From: Ailurus styani | Lineage: Eukaryota > Chordata > Mammalia > Carnivora > Ailuridae | DNA: 64,000 nucleotides | Assembly: GCA_002007465.1 (NCBI GenBank) | Contig: LNAC01000232.1 | Coordinates: 350,406 to 414,405, forward strand | Direction: 5' to 3' | Part shown: in pieces, positions 54,601 to 63,020 of the stretch | How the letters are laid out: each line of letters opens with the position of its first letter | How positions within the stretch are numbered: the stretch's first letter is position 1 | Made by a program: the position numbers and the translations under genes | Notes under the pieces: model-generated | What the model saw: only the letters and a program-made list of their open reading frames with translations | Databases searched by the model: none | What the model was told of the DNA's origin: nothing

Positions 54601-56721
54601 AAATGGTAGGATGTCCCTTCCCACATTGTACCAGAACTGGTGTGTGTGGCCAACAGAATATGGCAGAAGTGACAGTATGTCATATCCAGGATAAGGTTAG
54701 AGAAGACACTGAGTCTCCCATCTTGAGCCTTCTCTCCTTCTTGGATCTATCCCTGGGGAAAGCCAGCTGCCATGTCTGAGGACAGTCCATGGGCAGGCCC
54801 AAAGGGCAAGGAACGAGGGCCTGAAGAGCTGAGTGGGCTTACTTGGAAGTGGGCCTTGAGCCCCAAAGGATGGCAGTCCAGGCCAACAGCTTGACACCCA
54901 CCTCAGGAGAGATCCTGGGCCAGAGCTACTCAGCTAAGCCCCTCCTGGATTCCTAAGCAACAGGCACTGTGGGATAATACATGTTTCTGGTTTAAAGCTG
55001 CTAAGTTTTAGTATCATTTGCTAAACAGCAATAGATAACACAGTTCCTTTGTTGATTAAAAACAGATGGCTATTTTTCAAACATTTTTGATTATGACCCA
55101 CATGAGTGACAACATTTTAAATCATGACTCAGTATACTTGTATGTAGAGTTGAAATAAGTGTCAAAAAACTGTAGCTGTGCTTCTTCTTTATAGTATATT
55201 CTGGTATTTTCTATTTTATTTTATTGAAAAAAGTATATGCCAGGTGCAACTTGCTCTAGCGATCTCATGACCCACCAAGAAGCTGCAACCGTCAGTCTGG
55301 AAAACCCATGCTATGTGACATCCAAAACCTCTTCTATTGCTAACATCCTGTGGCACCTCAAAGTAGGCTGTAGATAAAGGGGAAGCAGAGGGCCAAGTGA
55401 CCTCTGAACTAAGTAGCTAGAATTTCACTTTCCCACTTAGTACCAGCAAGGAGGCTTCACCTCCTACCTCCTACCTGTGAGGTTTAACAAAAAGTGGTGG
55501 GGGATGGGAGTGGGGAGGGAACAGCTTCTGAAGCAATGGCAGGAGCTCATACCTACAGCATCGCTGACTTCCAGATCAGCCAGTAACTGCTTTGAGGCCT
55601 TAATCACCAACTGCATATTTCCAAAAAGTCCTTCAAAGTCAATGTTTGGTATCTGAGAAAGGGAAACAAAATGTAAAGATACATGGAAATGAAATTAATG
55701 GCATGCCATTCATACTAGGAACATCTCTTCAAGGATGGTACAAAACTGTTCAAAGTCATCTTCACTCACCATCACCAAGATCCCAGAAGAGAAGCGTGCC
55801 AACATTATCTTTAGTGTCACTCTTTGTCCCTGATCCGATTATTCCCTGCTCACCCCTCTCCCCCACTATCTTAGTAAAAGGACCGCGTTACCAATTTGGT
55901 CTAGAATTATATTGGGATACAAATTTCAATGTAGTACCCAAGATGTGATGGCAGTGCCCACTTCCTGTATTAGTTTTTAAGAGTGAATGTTCCAGAAGTA
56001 CAAACCCAAGCCAGGCCCAGATGGTCAAGTAACAAGCAGTAAGGACAGTAAATCCCCAGGATGCTGTTAATATTTTTCCCTACCTCCAGTATCTAGACAA
56101 GTACCTGGGACACACAGGAAGGTCAGGTTTATTCATTTCCTGAATAAACGCTGTCCCGTCAGGTGTGAGAGCCACCAAACCCATCATCCCCAGACTTCGT
56201 TATTATACCACCTTCCCAATGCAGCGACCATCCAGACTGCCTTATGTCACTCTGGGAGTGTCTTCAGGAGCCACAGAAGCAGAAAATGTCCCAGGAGCTA
56301 CTGCAACAAATCTGGGAAGTTAAGAGTAGTCTTGGGAAGTGACAGGACGCTGAAAGTGTAAGTTGATGACATACACATGTGGGGACCCTTCAGTTAAGAG
56401 CAGCTGCAGCAGCCACCACCTTTATTTCAAACCCAGTAACCCTTGGGGTGAAAGTGCCCATAACCTAATGCTCCAGGCTTAGAGAATCACATCTGGGGTG
56501 AAGCGAACTTTCTCGCACAGCTCCCACCTGCGCCTGCTGCAGTGGCACCATGATGTGCTCAATGCACATTTCCAGATCCCGAACGTAGTCTCTCTCCGTC
56601 TGGAGAAGTTCTTCTATCACCTTGGCTCTCTTCTCCAGCATCCTCTGCTCTGGGTTTTCAGTGTACACGGACCCAGGAGGGGTCACTGGTGATGAAGACT
56701 GGGAGGAGAGCAGTGTCATTT
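36397..56721 (-). CDS. DNMBP: DNMBP (Tuba) 3' half, 13 coding exons, 5' part outside window
   Basis: DNMBP is a dynamin-binding scaffold and Cdc42-specific guanine-nucleotide exchange factor that organises actin at apical junctions and membranes. Coding exons in transcript order are 56721-56528, 55652-55553, 52219-52072, 51478-51461, 51120-50921, 49193-49063, 48052-47948, 44642-44514, 43307-42975, 42519-42340, 40449-40251, 38470-37923 and 36582-36397. Frame is kept throughout. From the first Met (56719) this gives 822 residues against 823 for the matching human segment. The order is a DH domain (starting near [19 protein letters not shown]), a BAR domain (FEETEKNF to LLGL region), an SH3 ([20 protein letters not shown]), a Ser/Pro-rich linker and a C-terminal SH3 with PSNYI that in human binds N-WASP/Mena. 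Full-length human protein is about 1577 residues; four N-terminal SH3 domains lie outside. Confidence 0.97.
36583..37922 (-). other. DNMBP: DNMBP last intron (GC-AG)
   Basis: This 1.34 kb intron starts gcaagt and ends CTCATAG. It holds an ancient MER-type repeat at 36630-36850. The rest is unassigned. Confidence 0.8.
36630..36850 (+). mobile_element. Ancient MER-type DNA-transposon relic
   Basis: It contains CAATATGGCAGCCTCTAGCC and ACATGTGGCTATCAAGCACT, then an AT-rich centre and GGCTGGTGGCCACCATAATG. The ends are partly complementary, as in non-autonomous DNA transposons. The family is not assigned. Confidence 0.55.
37923..38470 (-). CDS. DNMBP: DNMBP exon (likely human exon 16): end of SH3 and Ser/Pro-rich linker
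   Basis: It completes the SH3 ([14 protein letters not shown]) and then encodes a low-complexity Ser-rich linker ([39 protein letters not shown]), ending AEGNQ. It is 548 nt. The donor reads CAG then gcaagt, a GC rather than GT splice donor. Confidence 0.95.
38471..40250 (-). other. DNMBP: DNMBP intron (after exon at 40251)
   Basis: This 1.78 kb intron has an A-rich patch at 40026-40046 on the plus strand. No repeat or gene is recognised. Confidence 0.75.
40251..40449 (-). CDS. DNMBP: DNMBP exon (likely human exon 15): fifth SH3 domain
   Basis: It encodes [39 protein letters not shown] and [17 protein letters not shown], most of an SH3 with a degenerate ALYDY motif, ending NRWLIDNG plus one base. 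The reading frame stays open past the donor into the intron, but the next exon continues correctly only if the donor at 40250 is used. Confidence 0.95.
40738..40850 (+). mobile_element. Short tRNA-Lys-like CAN-SINE
   Basis: It runs from GGGGCACCTGGCTGGTTCG through GAGTTCGAGCCCC (B box) to an A-rich tail, without the CT-rich middle. Confidence 0.9.
40921..41198 (-). mobile_element. CAN-SINE, reverse, with duplicated tail around an N
   Basis: The SINE reads in reverse and has a CACTGTATGAATTTA target duplication on both sides. Its tail half occurs twice, once before the N at 40987 and once after, as if two reads of the same locus were joined. Confidence 0.9.
41519..41730 (-). mobile_element. 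CAN-SINE, reverse
   Basis: It runs from a T11 tail and AAAGATTTTATTTTTATTTA to GAGCCACCCTGGTGCCCC. CAGATAATT-ACCTTTT occurs at both edges as a target duplication. Confidence 0.93.
42110..42220 (+). mobile_element. MIR-type SINE relic
   Basis: GCATACCAGGCAAGGTCTAA, GTGCTTTATGCATACGAAC and CTTGAACCTCACAGTAACTC follow the MIR layout. Confidence 0.55.
42286..42305 (+). repeat. C20 homopolymer with nearby N
   Basis: Twenty C are followed by GCG and an N at 42309, about 31 nt into the intron past the donor at 42339. The N suggests sequencing trouble here. Confidence 0.9.
42340..42519 (-). CDS. DNMBP: DNMBP exon (likely human exon 14): end of BAR domain
   Basis: It encodes [36 protein letters not shown] and [17 protein letters not shown]. 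It is 60 codons in phase 0. Just upstream in the transcript, the acceptor is preceded by a long CT microsatellite. Confidence 0.95.
42520..42974 (-). other. DNMBP: DNMBP short GC-rich intron with CT microsatellite
   Basis: This 455-nt intron is GC-rich and carries the (GA)n at 42541-42606, which the transcript reads as (CT)n just before the acceptor. Confidence 0.85.
42541..42606 (-). repeat. DNMBP: (CT)n microsatellite forming a polypyrimidine tract
   Basis: On the minus strand this is about 66 nt of nearly pure CT, ending about 21 nt before the acceptor of the exon at 42519. Confidence 0.92.
42975..43307 (-). CDS. DNMBP: DNMBP exon (likely human exon 13): BAR domain core
   Basis: It encodes 111 codons from [19 protein letters not shown] through [19 protein letters not shown] to [11 protein letters not shown], the main membrane-curving helices. 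It is distinctly GC-richer than the neighbouring exons. The donor is gtgcgt. Confidence 0.96.
43308..44513 (-). other. DNMBP: DNMBP intron (after exon at 44514)
   Basis: This 1.2 kb intron has no named repeat. A coding-like stretch on the minus strand at 43930-44280 is listed separately. Confidence 0.75.
43930..44280 (-). pseudogene. Possible protein-derived relic, parent unknown
   Basis: The minus strand reads as plausible protein for about 100 residues with a few stops: [20 protein letters not shown], then a break, then a 63-codon frame with [20 protein letters not shown] and [17 protein letters not shown] do not recognise the parent gene. No A-tail or flanking repeat was found, so it may be chance. 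Confidence 0.25.
44514..44642 (-). CDS. DNMBP: DNMBP exon (likely human exon 12): BAR domain
   Basis: It encodes [40 protein letters not shown] and TNF. It is 43 codons in phase 0 with donor gtaagt. Confidence 0.95.
44643..47947 (-). other. DNMBP: DNMBP intron (after exon at 47948)
   Basis: This 3.3 kb intron has an old L1-like fragment at about 46200-47020. The rest (44650-46190 and 47030-47940) shows nothing I can name. Confidence 0.7.
46200..47020 (+). mobile_element. Old L1M-type 3' fragment
   Basis: ATCAATGACTTCAACTTTAA, TACCAATCAATAAGAGAAAG, CACTCATAAGGAATGCAAAT and TAAGGGATGGGGAAACCC follow the order of old L1 ORF2-3' sequence. It is heavily mutated. Confidence 0.6.
47948..48052 (-). 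CDS. DNMBP: DNMBP exon (likely human exon 11): BAR domain
   Basis: It encodes [20 protein letters not shown] and [15 protein letters not shown], a typical amphipathic BAR helix. It is 35 codons in phase 0. Confidence 0.95.
48562..48609 (+). repeat. 24-bp tandem duplication
   Basis: Two 24-bp units start TATGCTATAGAATGAAG and differ at two positions near their ends. Confidence 0.9.
48978..49018 (+). repeat. 15-bp tandem repeat, about 2.7 copies
   Basis: The unit GAACCCCGCGATGTG repeats with one substitution (GCG to ACG) and a partial third copy, about 45 nt into the intron past the exon at 49063. Confidence 0.9.
49063..49193 (-). CDS. DNMBP: DNMBP exon (likely human exon 10): DH to BAR linker
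   Basis: It encodes [39 protein letters not shown] and GFAPQ, running from the DH end into the BAR start. It is 44 codons once the split Val is counted. The donor is gtgaga. Confidence 0.95.
49775..50012 (+). mobile_element. Short L1 3' end
   Basis: GAGACAAACCATAAAAGACT, GGGTTGCCGGAGGGGAGTGG and AACTCTACTTCTGAAATTAA match the 3' end of the nested L1 at 27185-28095 (GGGTTGCCGGAGGGGAGGTG). It is severely 5'-truncated. Confidence 0.8.
50014..50185 (+). mobile_element. CAN-SINE abutting an L1 tail
   Basis: It has head GGGGTGCCTGGGTGGCTCAG and an AAATAAATAAATAAATAAAT tail. It was inserted directly in the A-rich tail of the L1 at 49775. Confidence 0.94.
50921..51120 (-). CDS. DNMBP: DNMBP exon (likely human exon 9): catalytic face of DH domain
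   Basis: It encodes [20 protein letters not shown] and [18 protein letters not shown], the most conserved DH segment ([15 protein letters not shown]), which contacts the GTPase switch regions. It ends [12 protein letters not shown] plus one base. Confidence 0.96.
51121..51460 (-). other. DNMBP: DNMBP intron after the microexon
   Basis: This 340-nt intron has an L2/MIR-like relic on the plus strand at about 51228-51380 (CATTCAGCAAATATTTTCTG, GTAGGTGCTAGGGATTTAG). Confidence 0.65.
51461..51478 (-). CDS. DNMBP: DNMBP 18-nt microexon (likely human exon 8)
   Basis: Just 18 nt (GAGCCTGTACACAGAATG) lie between a CTGTAG acceptor and a perfect gtaagt donor. It finishes Lys, adds SLYTE and begins Trp, giving DLKSLYTEWGCTNYV, which matches the human order SLYNEW with one change. 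Skipping it would delete six residues from the DH domain without a frameshift. Confidence 0.9.
51479..52071 (-). other. DNMBP: DNMBP intron before the microexon
   Basis: This 593-nt intron shows nothing recognised apart from its splice signals. Confidence 0.8.
52072..52219 (-). CDS. DNMBP: DNMBP exon (likely human exon 7): DH domain
   Basis: It encodes [37 protein letters not shown] and [12 protein letters not shown]. It ends with two bases of a Lys codon that is completed by the 18-nt microexon. The donor is gtagga. Confidence 0.95.
53395..53590. mobile_element. Ancient DNA-transposon-like relic
   Basis: AACTGTGGGTCACAACCCAT and TTTGTGGGTCACATTCAGCA are phrases of an old mammalian hAT-type repeat. 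A second copy with the same theme (GATTATGACCCACATGAGTG) lies at 55058-55310. The family is not assigned. Confidence 0.4.
54340..55045 (+). mobile_element. Old interspersed repeat, family unassigned
   Basis: CAGTTCTGGCCAATGAGAAA near the start and TAAACAGCAATAGATAACAC at the end are phrases I associate with ancient LTR/MER repeats. Weak, and I give no family. Confidence 0.35.
55553..55652 (-). CDS. DNMBP: DNMBP exon (likely human exon 6): DH domain
   Basis: It encodes [20 protein letters not shown] and [13 protein letters not shown], the second DH helix region. It is 33 codons plus one base, with donor gtatga. Confidence 0.95.
55653..56527 (-). other. DNMBP: DNMBP intron (after exon at 56528)
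   Basis: This 875-nt intron has nothing recognised. Confidence 0.8.
56528..56721 (-). CDS. DNMBP: DNMBP exon (likely human exon 5): start of DH domain
   Basis: It begins with two bases finishing a split codon, then [19 protein letters not shown], then [19 protein letters not shown], the opening helix of the DH fold. The ATG at 56719-56717 is a possible start for a short isoform. It ends QQAQ with donor gtggga in phase 0. Confidence 0.95.
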
Positions 56722-57050
56722 CTAGAAGGCAAGAGAGAATTGGTCAGCAGCTCCAGGTATGGAAGCAAGACTCTTCAACAGTTCAGTCTGAAAATAACAC
56801 ATTCCTTGAGAACCAAAGTCTCATTGCTGTCAACCACCAGGAAATCTGATCACACATCAGTTCCAATTATGAACAGATGAAGGGCTGAGAAAGTCGTTTC
56901 TGCAAAGAGAACTCCTCTCATCTGTGTGATAACATTTCTAGAATTAGTCCTAAAAAAAGAGAAGCTGGACCATTTCAGGAGGGCAAATTGTGTCCACAGC
57001 CTCTTGGGGGAAGAGGCTGAGAGGGGCACTGTTCTTATAAAGAATTGCTT

Positions 57051-57267
57051 TCGGGCGCCTGGGTGGCTCAGTGGGTTAAATTCTCTGCCTTCAGCTCGGG
57101 TCATGATCTCAGGGTCCTGGGATCGAGGCCTGCATTGGGAACCAGGCTCCCCTGCTCGGCGGGGAGCCTGCTTCCTCCTCTCTCTCTGCCTGCCTCTGCC
57201 TACTTATAATCTCTCTCTCTCTGTCAAATAAACAAATAAAATCTTAAAAAAAAAAAAAAAAGGAATT
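57051..57267 (+). mobile_element. CAN-SINE, first of a tandem pair
   Basis: It has head GGGCGCCTGGGTGGCTCAG and A-tail, with GAATTGCTTTC repeated directly on both sides as a target duplication. Confidence 0.95.
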
Positions 57268-57279
57268 GCTTTCACTGGG

Positions 57280-57472
57280 TCGCCTGGGTGGCTCAGTTGG
57301 TTAAGCCGCTACCTTTGGCTCAGGTCACGGTCCCAGGGTCCTGGGGTGGAATCCCCACATTGGGCTCCTTGCTCAACGGGGGGCCTGCTTCTCCCTCTGC
57401 CTGCCTCTCTGCCTGCTTGTGCTCCCTCTTTCTGACAAATAAATAAATAAAATCTTAAAAAAAAAAAAAAGA
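57280..57472 (+). mobile_element. CAN-SINE, second of a tandem pair
   Basis: It has head GGGTCGCCTGGGTGGCTCAG and tail AATAAAATCTTAA, beginning 13 nt after the previous SINE in the same orientation. Confidence 0.94.
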
Positions 57473-59025
57473 AACACTTTTACTTAATTAGGGAAAAAAA
57501 CCCAATGCATGAGGTCAGCAGCAGAAATACCAAACTGGATGTTAAAAACACTGATAGAGCACATTAAAAAGACTATTATGGGGAACATCACAATGCAAAC
57601 TAAGGAGAAGACAAGAGTTAGGCAGGAATTACCTGTCTGAGAACTGGGTGACTACAGGGTCTATCCAGTCACCGTGATGGAGGGTGAACATCCACAATGA
57701 AATATACAAAAATTATCTAGATTCTCCCCATTGAAACATTAATAAAGACATGGGCACCTTCTTATTTCAAATGCCCTAGAAGATACAAAAGTACTAGAAA
57801 GATGAAGTTCTTTTTAATGGTATTTTCAACCAAAAGAACCTCTGTAGAACCATACCATATGATCTAAAAGTGAAAACAAATATGTACCTGGTCATTAGCT
57901 TTTACAATAACTCATTAGGTGGCTACACACGATGAGATTTATAAAGATGGGATAGCATTTGTTCATTAAAAATAAACATTAAACACTAAAATAAATCCTT
58001 GAAAAAAATTCCAACAATGAAGCAAACTCTGCTCAGTTTATTTCAAACTGTTTAAAGATCCACGTAAAAAAAACCCTATGAATCTGGTTGAGTAAATATA
58101 CTAACCTGGGTGTGAAATATTTTTAGCAGATCTAGAAGCAAAAACACACGTTTATACTATTTATGGAAAACAAGGCTTTCACATCAGATTTTAGTCTTCA
58201 AAAATCTTCCCCATTGCCCCTTCTCTAGGAATTCCAACGTTTAAAAAAGAATGCACCCAGATTCTGGTTTCTAAAAACCATTCTCCACTAAAAGAAACCA
58301 GAATTCTTCAGAGAAATAGCTAATTCCAAGATTGAGGCAAGGAAGGTACAGGTGAACCAGAAACATTGAATGGCAGAAAATAAGAAAGTGCCCCAAAAAA
58401 TGATAGAGGTATTTCCAAAAGGCATGGAGGCGGCTTAGAGCAGCTCCCACTGGCCAAATCTGGTATAATTTGAGTATCAAAGTAAATAAGCTACAGACTA
58501 TTATCCACTGATTAAAATAAGAATCCATGAATTCATATTGGTAACATTTAAGTATATAAATAAAATGGGGACAAGGACAATGTTTTTGCTTATGGTATAA
58601 TGTCAACTAATAAATACAGAAGAAATGATGGGAGTTAGAAAATCAGCATTTTGCAATGACCAGAATAAAATGTGGTCCAGGCGTTAATGATCAATGGATG
58701 ATTCTGGTGTTGATGGTGGGGTCTGATGATCAGGTTATTTGCAGGTTTGAGATTGTTATACAAATTAATTACAAAAATGAAAAAATAGTGACTATATATA
58801 GTGGAAAAAGGAAGAATATGATCACTGAGTAAACAAAATTCATATCACCAATAAGGGGAAATAGACATCATGTTTTTCCATTTGTCATATCTGGAAACAA
58901 CACAACATCCTTTATGTGGTACCCCAGTCAAAAATGCATAATCTGAAACAAATCTTGAGGAAACATCAGACACATGCAAACCGAGGATTTGTATTCTTCA
59001 AAATGTCATGTTATGAAACACAAAC

Positions 59026-59122
59026 AGGGGATCCCCAATTGGTGGAGCCTGTGACTCTTGATCTGGGGGGTCATGAGTTCGAGCCCCCCACTGGGTGTAC
59101 AGTTTACTTAAAAAAAGAAAGA
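59026..59122 (+). mobile_element. Short tRNA-like CAN-SINE, diverged
   Basis: GAGTTCGAGCCCCCCACTGG retains the B box, followed by a GTTTACTTAAAAAAAGAAAG tail. The head is degenerate. Confidence 0.8.
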
Positions 59123-59126
59123 ACAG

Positions 59127-59335
59127 GGGTTCCTGAGTGGCTCAGTGGGTTAAAGCCTCTGCCTTAGGCTCAGGTCATGATCTCAGGGTCCTAGGATCGA
59201 GGCCCACATGGGCTGCCTGTTCAGTAGGGGGCCTGCTTCCTCATCTCTCTGCCTGCCTCTCTGCCTACCTGTGATCTCTCTCAGTCAAATAAATAAATAA
59301 AATCTTAAAAAAAATTAATAAGAAAGAAAGAACAA
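59127..59335 (+). mobile_element. CAN-SINE
   Basis: It has head GGGGTTCCTGAGTGGCTCAG and an AAAATCTTAAAAAAAAT tail, flanked by AAAGAAAGAACA on both sides. It inserted into the tail of the SINE at 59026. Confidence 0.94.
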
Positions 59336-59629
59336 GCCAGAGAGACAGTTCCCAATCAAAGATGACTGAGGAGGTGACAAATAAACACCATTTGTGAATA
59401 TGAACTGGGTCCTGATCTGGGGGAAAAAATTGTTACAAACGACATTACTAGGGCAATTGGTGAAGTTATAATATAGACTGTAAATTAGATAAACAATTAA
59501 ATCAGTGTAAAATTTCCTAAAATGGCAAATCTATGTGGTCATGTATAACATCCATGGTTCATACAAAATATACACATGGAAGCTTACAGAAGCAGTGTAG
59601 GTCTGCAACCTACACTCAGTCAGAAAAAA

Positions 59630-59633
59630 GTGC

Positions 59634-59677
<44 letters not shown>

Positions 59678-59687
59678 AGAGAGAGCA
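59630..59687 (+). repeat. (GT)n then (GA)n microsatellite
   Basis: About 20 GT units, the first few interrupted by GC, are followed by AGAGAGAGAGAG. Confidence 0.94.
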
Positions 59688-60169
59688 AACACAAAGACCC
59701 AACAAAATGTTAAACACCAGCGGGATGTGAATAAAGGATATACAGGAGGTTCTTTGTACTACTGCAATAATGTGTAAATTTTATATTATTCAAAAAAAAG
59801 TTTAAAAAGACATAATCAGAAAATATCTTTCTTGAACTTTTTTTGGGAGAATGAATGACAAAATTTCAAGCATAACTCTTATTTCACAAGAGCGCTAAAT
59901 CATAGTCCCAAATTAATTGTAGCATATGTAAAATTTACTTTCAATAGCCTTGTTTCAAATTTTCTTTGCAATTTCAAGCAAGAGGATCTCACTCCCAAAT
60001 ACGGTTCCATATGTGGCAAGTTGAGAAGAGAAATTCATTTTTAAAATTTATTATCTTTTTTATTTAGGGATAATTGACATGCTTGCATCAGGCGTACAAC
60101 ATAATGATACGTTATTTTTAGAAGACACTCATTTTTAATACAGGACTAAAAAGCTCTGAAAGGGGCATT

Positions 60170-60370
60170 GATTGAATTCCTACCAAGGGTAATGCACTTT
60201 ACATATTTATGTCCGTGAACTTAATATTCATGTCAAAACTCTGAACTTGTATTAATAGAACTTGATTTAATAGAAAACGTGGGTTTTGAGAGGCTGACCA
60301 ACTTGTCCCAGGTTATGTAGTGAGTAAATGGCAGTGCTGGAATTTTAATCTGAATATATGTCAATCCAAA
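60170..60370 (+). mobile_element. MIR-type SINE relic
   Basis: GTTTTGAGAGGCTGACCAAC, TTGTCCCAGGTTATGTAGTG and GTAAATGGCAGTGCTGGAAT follow the MIR layout. Confidence 0.6.
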
Positions 60371-60944
60371 TCCTATACACTTAATTCTGTACCAATTTGC
60401 CTCCCTAGACTGGAATCTGAACTAGAAAAGGTCAGGGGTTTATTTGCCTCAATCTTGAAAATTCCCTGGAAACTATTCTATCTCAGAAATCAAAGTTCTA
60501 TTAATTATAATAGTTGAAAGCTTAAAAGTATTCATCAAAAGCCAGCAACCTACACTAAGAAACTTGGATTTTAATTTTTATTAGAAGAGAAAAATGAAAT
60601 GGTAACAATTCTTTTAAACTATCAGCATGAGGTTTTTTTTTTTTGCAGGTGCATTTATAATCTCTTGGACCGTCTTTAAAACAAAACCAAGAACATTTTA
60701 GCATGATTTAAAATCCCCGTGGAATGTATCTGCAATTTTGACAAAATTCTATGTTTCTGAAGATGTAGGTGACCCTCAAGCTCTCTACACACATATTAAT
60801 TCTCAAGATTATGTCAAACTAGAATTATCTGGCTTGAAATTACTCCAAATATAAAACCCTTTTTGCATTATTCCACATATATCCTAAGGAAAAAGTTCTG
60901 ATCTAAAATTTTAATGCCTGGGACAAACAAGTGAGAGAAGGTGG

Positions 60945-61130
60945 CCTCATCGCTCAGTTAGCTGCAGTGTAGACAGGCTTGGAATGCTGCTCTTCCCTGC
61001 TCTAGCTGGGGAACCCCGGCAAAGCCCACTTTGACCTCTGGGCCTCAATGTCCTCATCTGTAAAATGAGGGTAATATTGCCTGCTTTGCCACGCTGTTGA
61101 GGGAATAAACAAGGCAATAACTCGACACAA
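60945..61130 (+). mobile_element. MIR-type SINE relic
   Basis: GACCTCTGGGCCTCAATGTC and CTCATCTGTAAAATGAGGGT are highly typical MIR core and 3' phrases. Confidence 0.7.
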
Positions 61131-61439
61131 GTTAGTTCTTTTCCCACCATTGGCCAAAACCATATGGAGGTAAAATGCCCCAAGTCGAAATGCTCTGTCC
61201 AGATACTGTAACACTCCACTTTTCTCTAAGAACAACTAAGGAAGCACATGGAGGAGCCTGAAGTCAGTACCAGCCCACACTGCAGTGTGCAGACCAGCTC
61301 CTACCTCCTTCCTGGGATGGCCCTGGAGGAATTTAGGAGCTGGAGCCAAAGCTGATGGCACAAATTTAATCTCTCTGATCAAACAGTTCGTGCGGGGTTG
61401 TTTTTCCCTTTTGTTCCCCTTCTCAGTCCCACCACCCGC

Positions 61440-62400
61440 ACAAATTCCTGATTCCACCCGCTCTCCAGACCCCCCACCCCACAGGTTAGCGTGTCACCAG
61501 GCCCTTCCTTGGCGTGGTAAGGAAGGGGTCCAGTGATCCCGCAGCCTCCCACAACTCTACAAGCCACACTTGAGAGCAGAGTCACAGAGGAAAGCCACTC
61601 ACTCGTGGCCCTCCTCTGCGAGCTGGCTCTGGGTTTGGTGGGGAAAGTCTCTGACCTGCCAGCAGGGTCCCCAGCGGCTCCCGCTGCCCCACCTGCCGCC
61701 GCGGGCTCCGGAGGCACCTGCGGGGCCCAAGGGCTGCAGCCCGGGGGAGGACGTGCAGGTCCCAGGGTTGCAGGCGGAGCAGAATCTTCCCAGAGCTCTG
61801 GAATGCTCTGCAACCCCCAAATCCTTTGAATAGGGTAGGCATTTCCCCCAGGCCTTCCCACATTTACATATGAATCGCCCGAGTCCCCCAGGCTATCACG
61901 GCAGGGCCGGTTCTAAAGGATGGAGCCGGAATCCTCCTGAGGGGAACGAGCTGCTGGATGAGGCCCAGTTTTGCTCAAGCTCCACACCTTCCCCTCCCGC
62001 CTTCCTTTCCTGCTCCTGAAACAGTCACGATTTCTCTTCAGGAATTTTTAACCCACGAGCATTGCCCCTCACTTTGCCTACACCTACTAAGCTTTGTCTG
62101 GGGGATGCTCTTTTTAAGGAAGAATTCTGAAGGCCCATCCGGCGCTCATTTAAGAGGCCACGCTGGGAAGTGGGTGGCACTTGTCTACTCTGTCCGCCGG
62201 AGGACCTGGCTTTCGGCAGCACCCCCTCCCCCACAGGCCAGGGCTTTGCCCAGGAACCCGGACCTCTCACTCTGGGGACCTTACCCTGCAGCCATCAGAA
62301 TGCAGAGCTCAGCCGGCTGGGCCCAGCACCGCGAGGACTGCACGGAGGGATTTACAGGGACTGCGAGCCCTGCTCACGGCTCTCAAGCGCTCACACTTTG
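61440..62400. promoter_or_regulatory. GC-rich block, possible internal promoter of DNMBP
   Basis: CpG and GC density rises here above the surrounding AT-rich intron, with segments such as CTGCCGCCGCGGGCTCCGG. No interspersed repeat is recognised inside. Its position before the DH-encoding exons suits an internal promoter for a short isoform. Confidence 0.35.
61603..61861 (-). CDS. Candidate alternative first exon of DNMBP
   Basis: In a GC-rich block, the minus strand has an open frame of 86 codons starting ATG at 61861 (MGRPGGNAYPIQRIWGL), Pro/Ala/Gly-rich, ending at a gtgagt donor (61602-61597). It stops in phase 1, exactly what the exon at 56721 requires, so splicing would give RRAT-K-MTLLSS. 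No protein match is known to me. A non-coding first exon leading to the Met at 56719 would also fit. Confidence 0.3.
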
Positions 62401-62441
62401 AAAGAAACCAAGGAAACGAGAGTTGCAGAAAAAAAGGCCAC

Positions 62442-62446
<5 letters not shown>

Positions 62447-62480
<34 letters not shown>

Positions 62481-62490
62481 AGAGAGAGAG
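62447..62490 (+). repeat. A31 run followed by (GA)n
   Basis: Thirty-one consecutive A and then GAGAGAGAGAGAG. There is no SINE body in front of it. Confidence 0.93.
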
Positions 62491-62814
62491 TAGTGAAAAG
62501 AGGGGAAAAAAACGTGCCTCAGGGCGGGAGCTGGCTTTGGGACAGAAGGCTCTGAAGGTGCTGAGCCAGCACTTCTCAGTCTCACCAGAATCTATTAATG
62601 TATCACCAGTAATTGAAAATAAAGTGTCACGCTAACTAAGAAACGTCCCTATTGGTGAAGTTTTGAGCAATCTCGGAGATGACAGCTTTTGGTAAAGAGC
62701 CCTTCCTGCTGCGTCTGGAAAGGCACCGCTCTCTGTGAGACGCCCCGGGGCTGAGCCCCGGCCTCCCTCGCTTCCCTCGCTTCCCTCCACCAGCTAGTAC
62801 TGCTCCTCATAGCT

Positions 62815-63020
62815 TCACATTTTAACCAATACTTACAGGGCCCTTATCGAGTGTGTCAAGTATGGTTCTCAGCACTTTACCAACACCGGGGTATTTAATC
62901 CTCCTAACAACCCTAGCATATCGTCCCCATTGTGCGGACAAGGAATGATGAGAAACTCAGTTAACCGGCTCAGTGAGCACAGGACTGGATTGGAGCCGGC
63001 CTCCGGGCCCCTGACCCACA
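62815..63020 (+). mobile_element. MIR-type SINE relic
   Basis: TATGGTTCTCAGCACTTTAC, TTTAATCCTCCTAACAACCC and GTCCCCATTGTGCGGACAAG follow the MIR layout. Confidence 0.65.

Larger units (their letters stand above)
52220..55552 (-). other. DNMBP: DNMBP intron (after exon at 55553)
   Basis: This 3.3 kb intron has DNA-transposon-like relics (53395-53590 and 55058-55310) and an old unassigned interspersed repeat (about 54340-55045). No gene is seen. Confidence 0.7.

Noticed and set aside
61958..62401. 147-codon plus-strand open frame in the GC-rich block
   Set aside because: GC-rich sequence favours chance open frames, the protein looks like nothing known to me, and there are no matching splice signals or codon pattern.
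62391..62635. Small frames across the poly-A tract
   Set aside because: They encode long Lys or Phe runs from the A31 homopolymer and have no other support.
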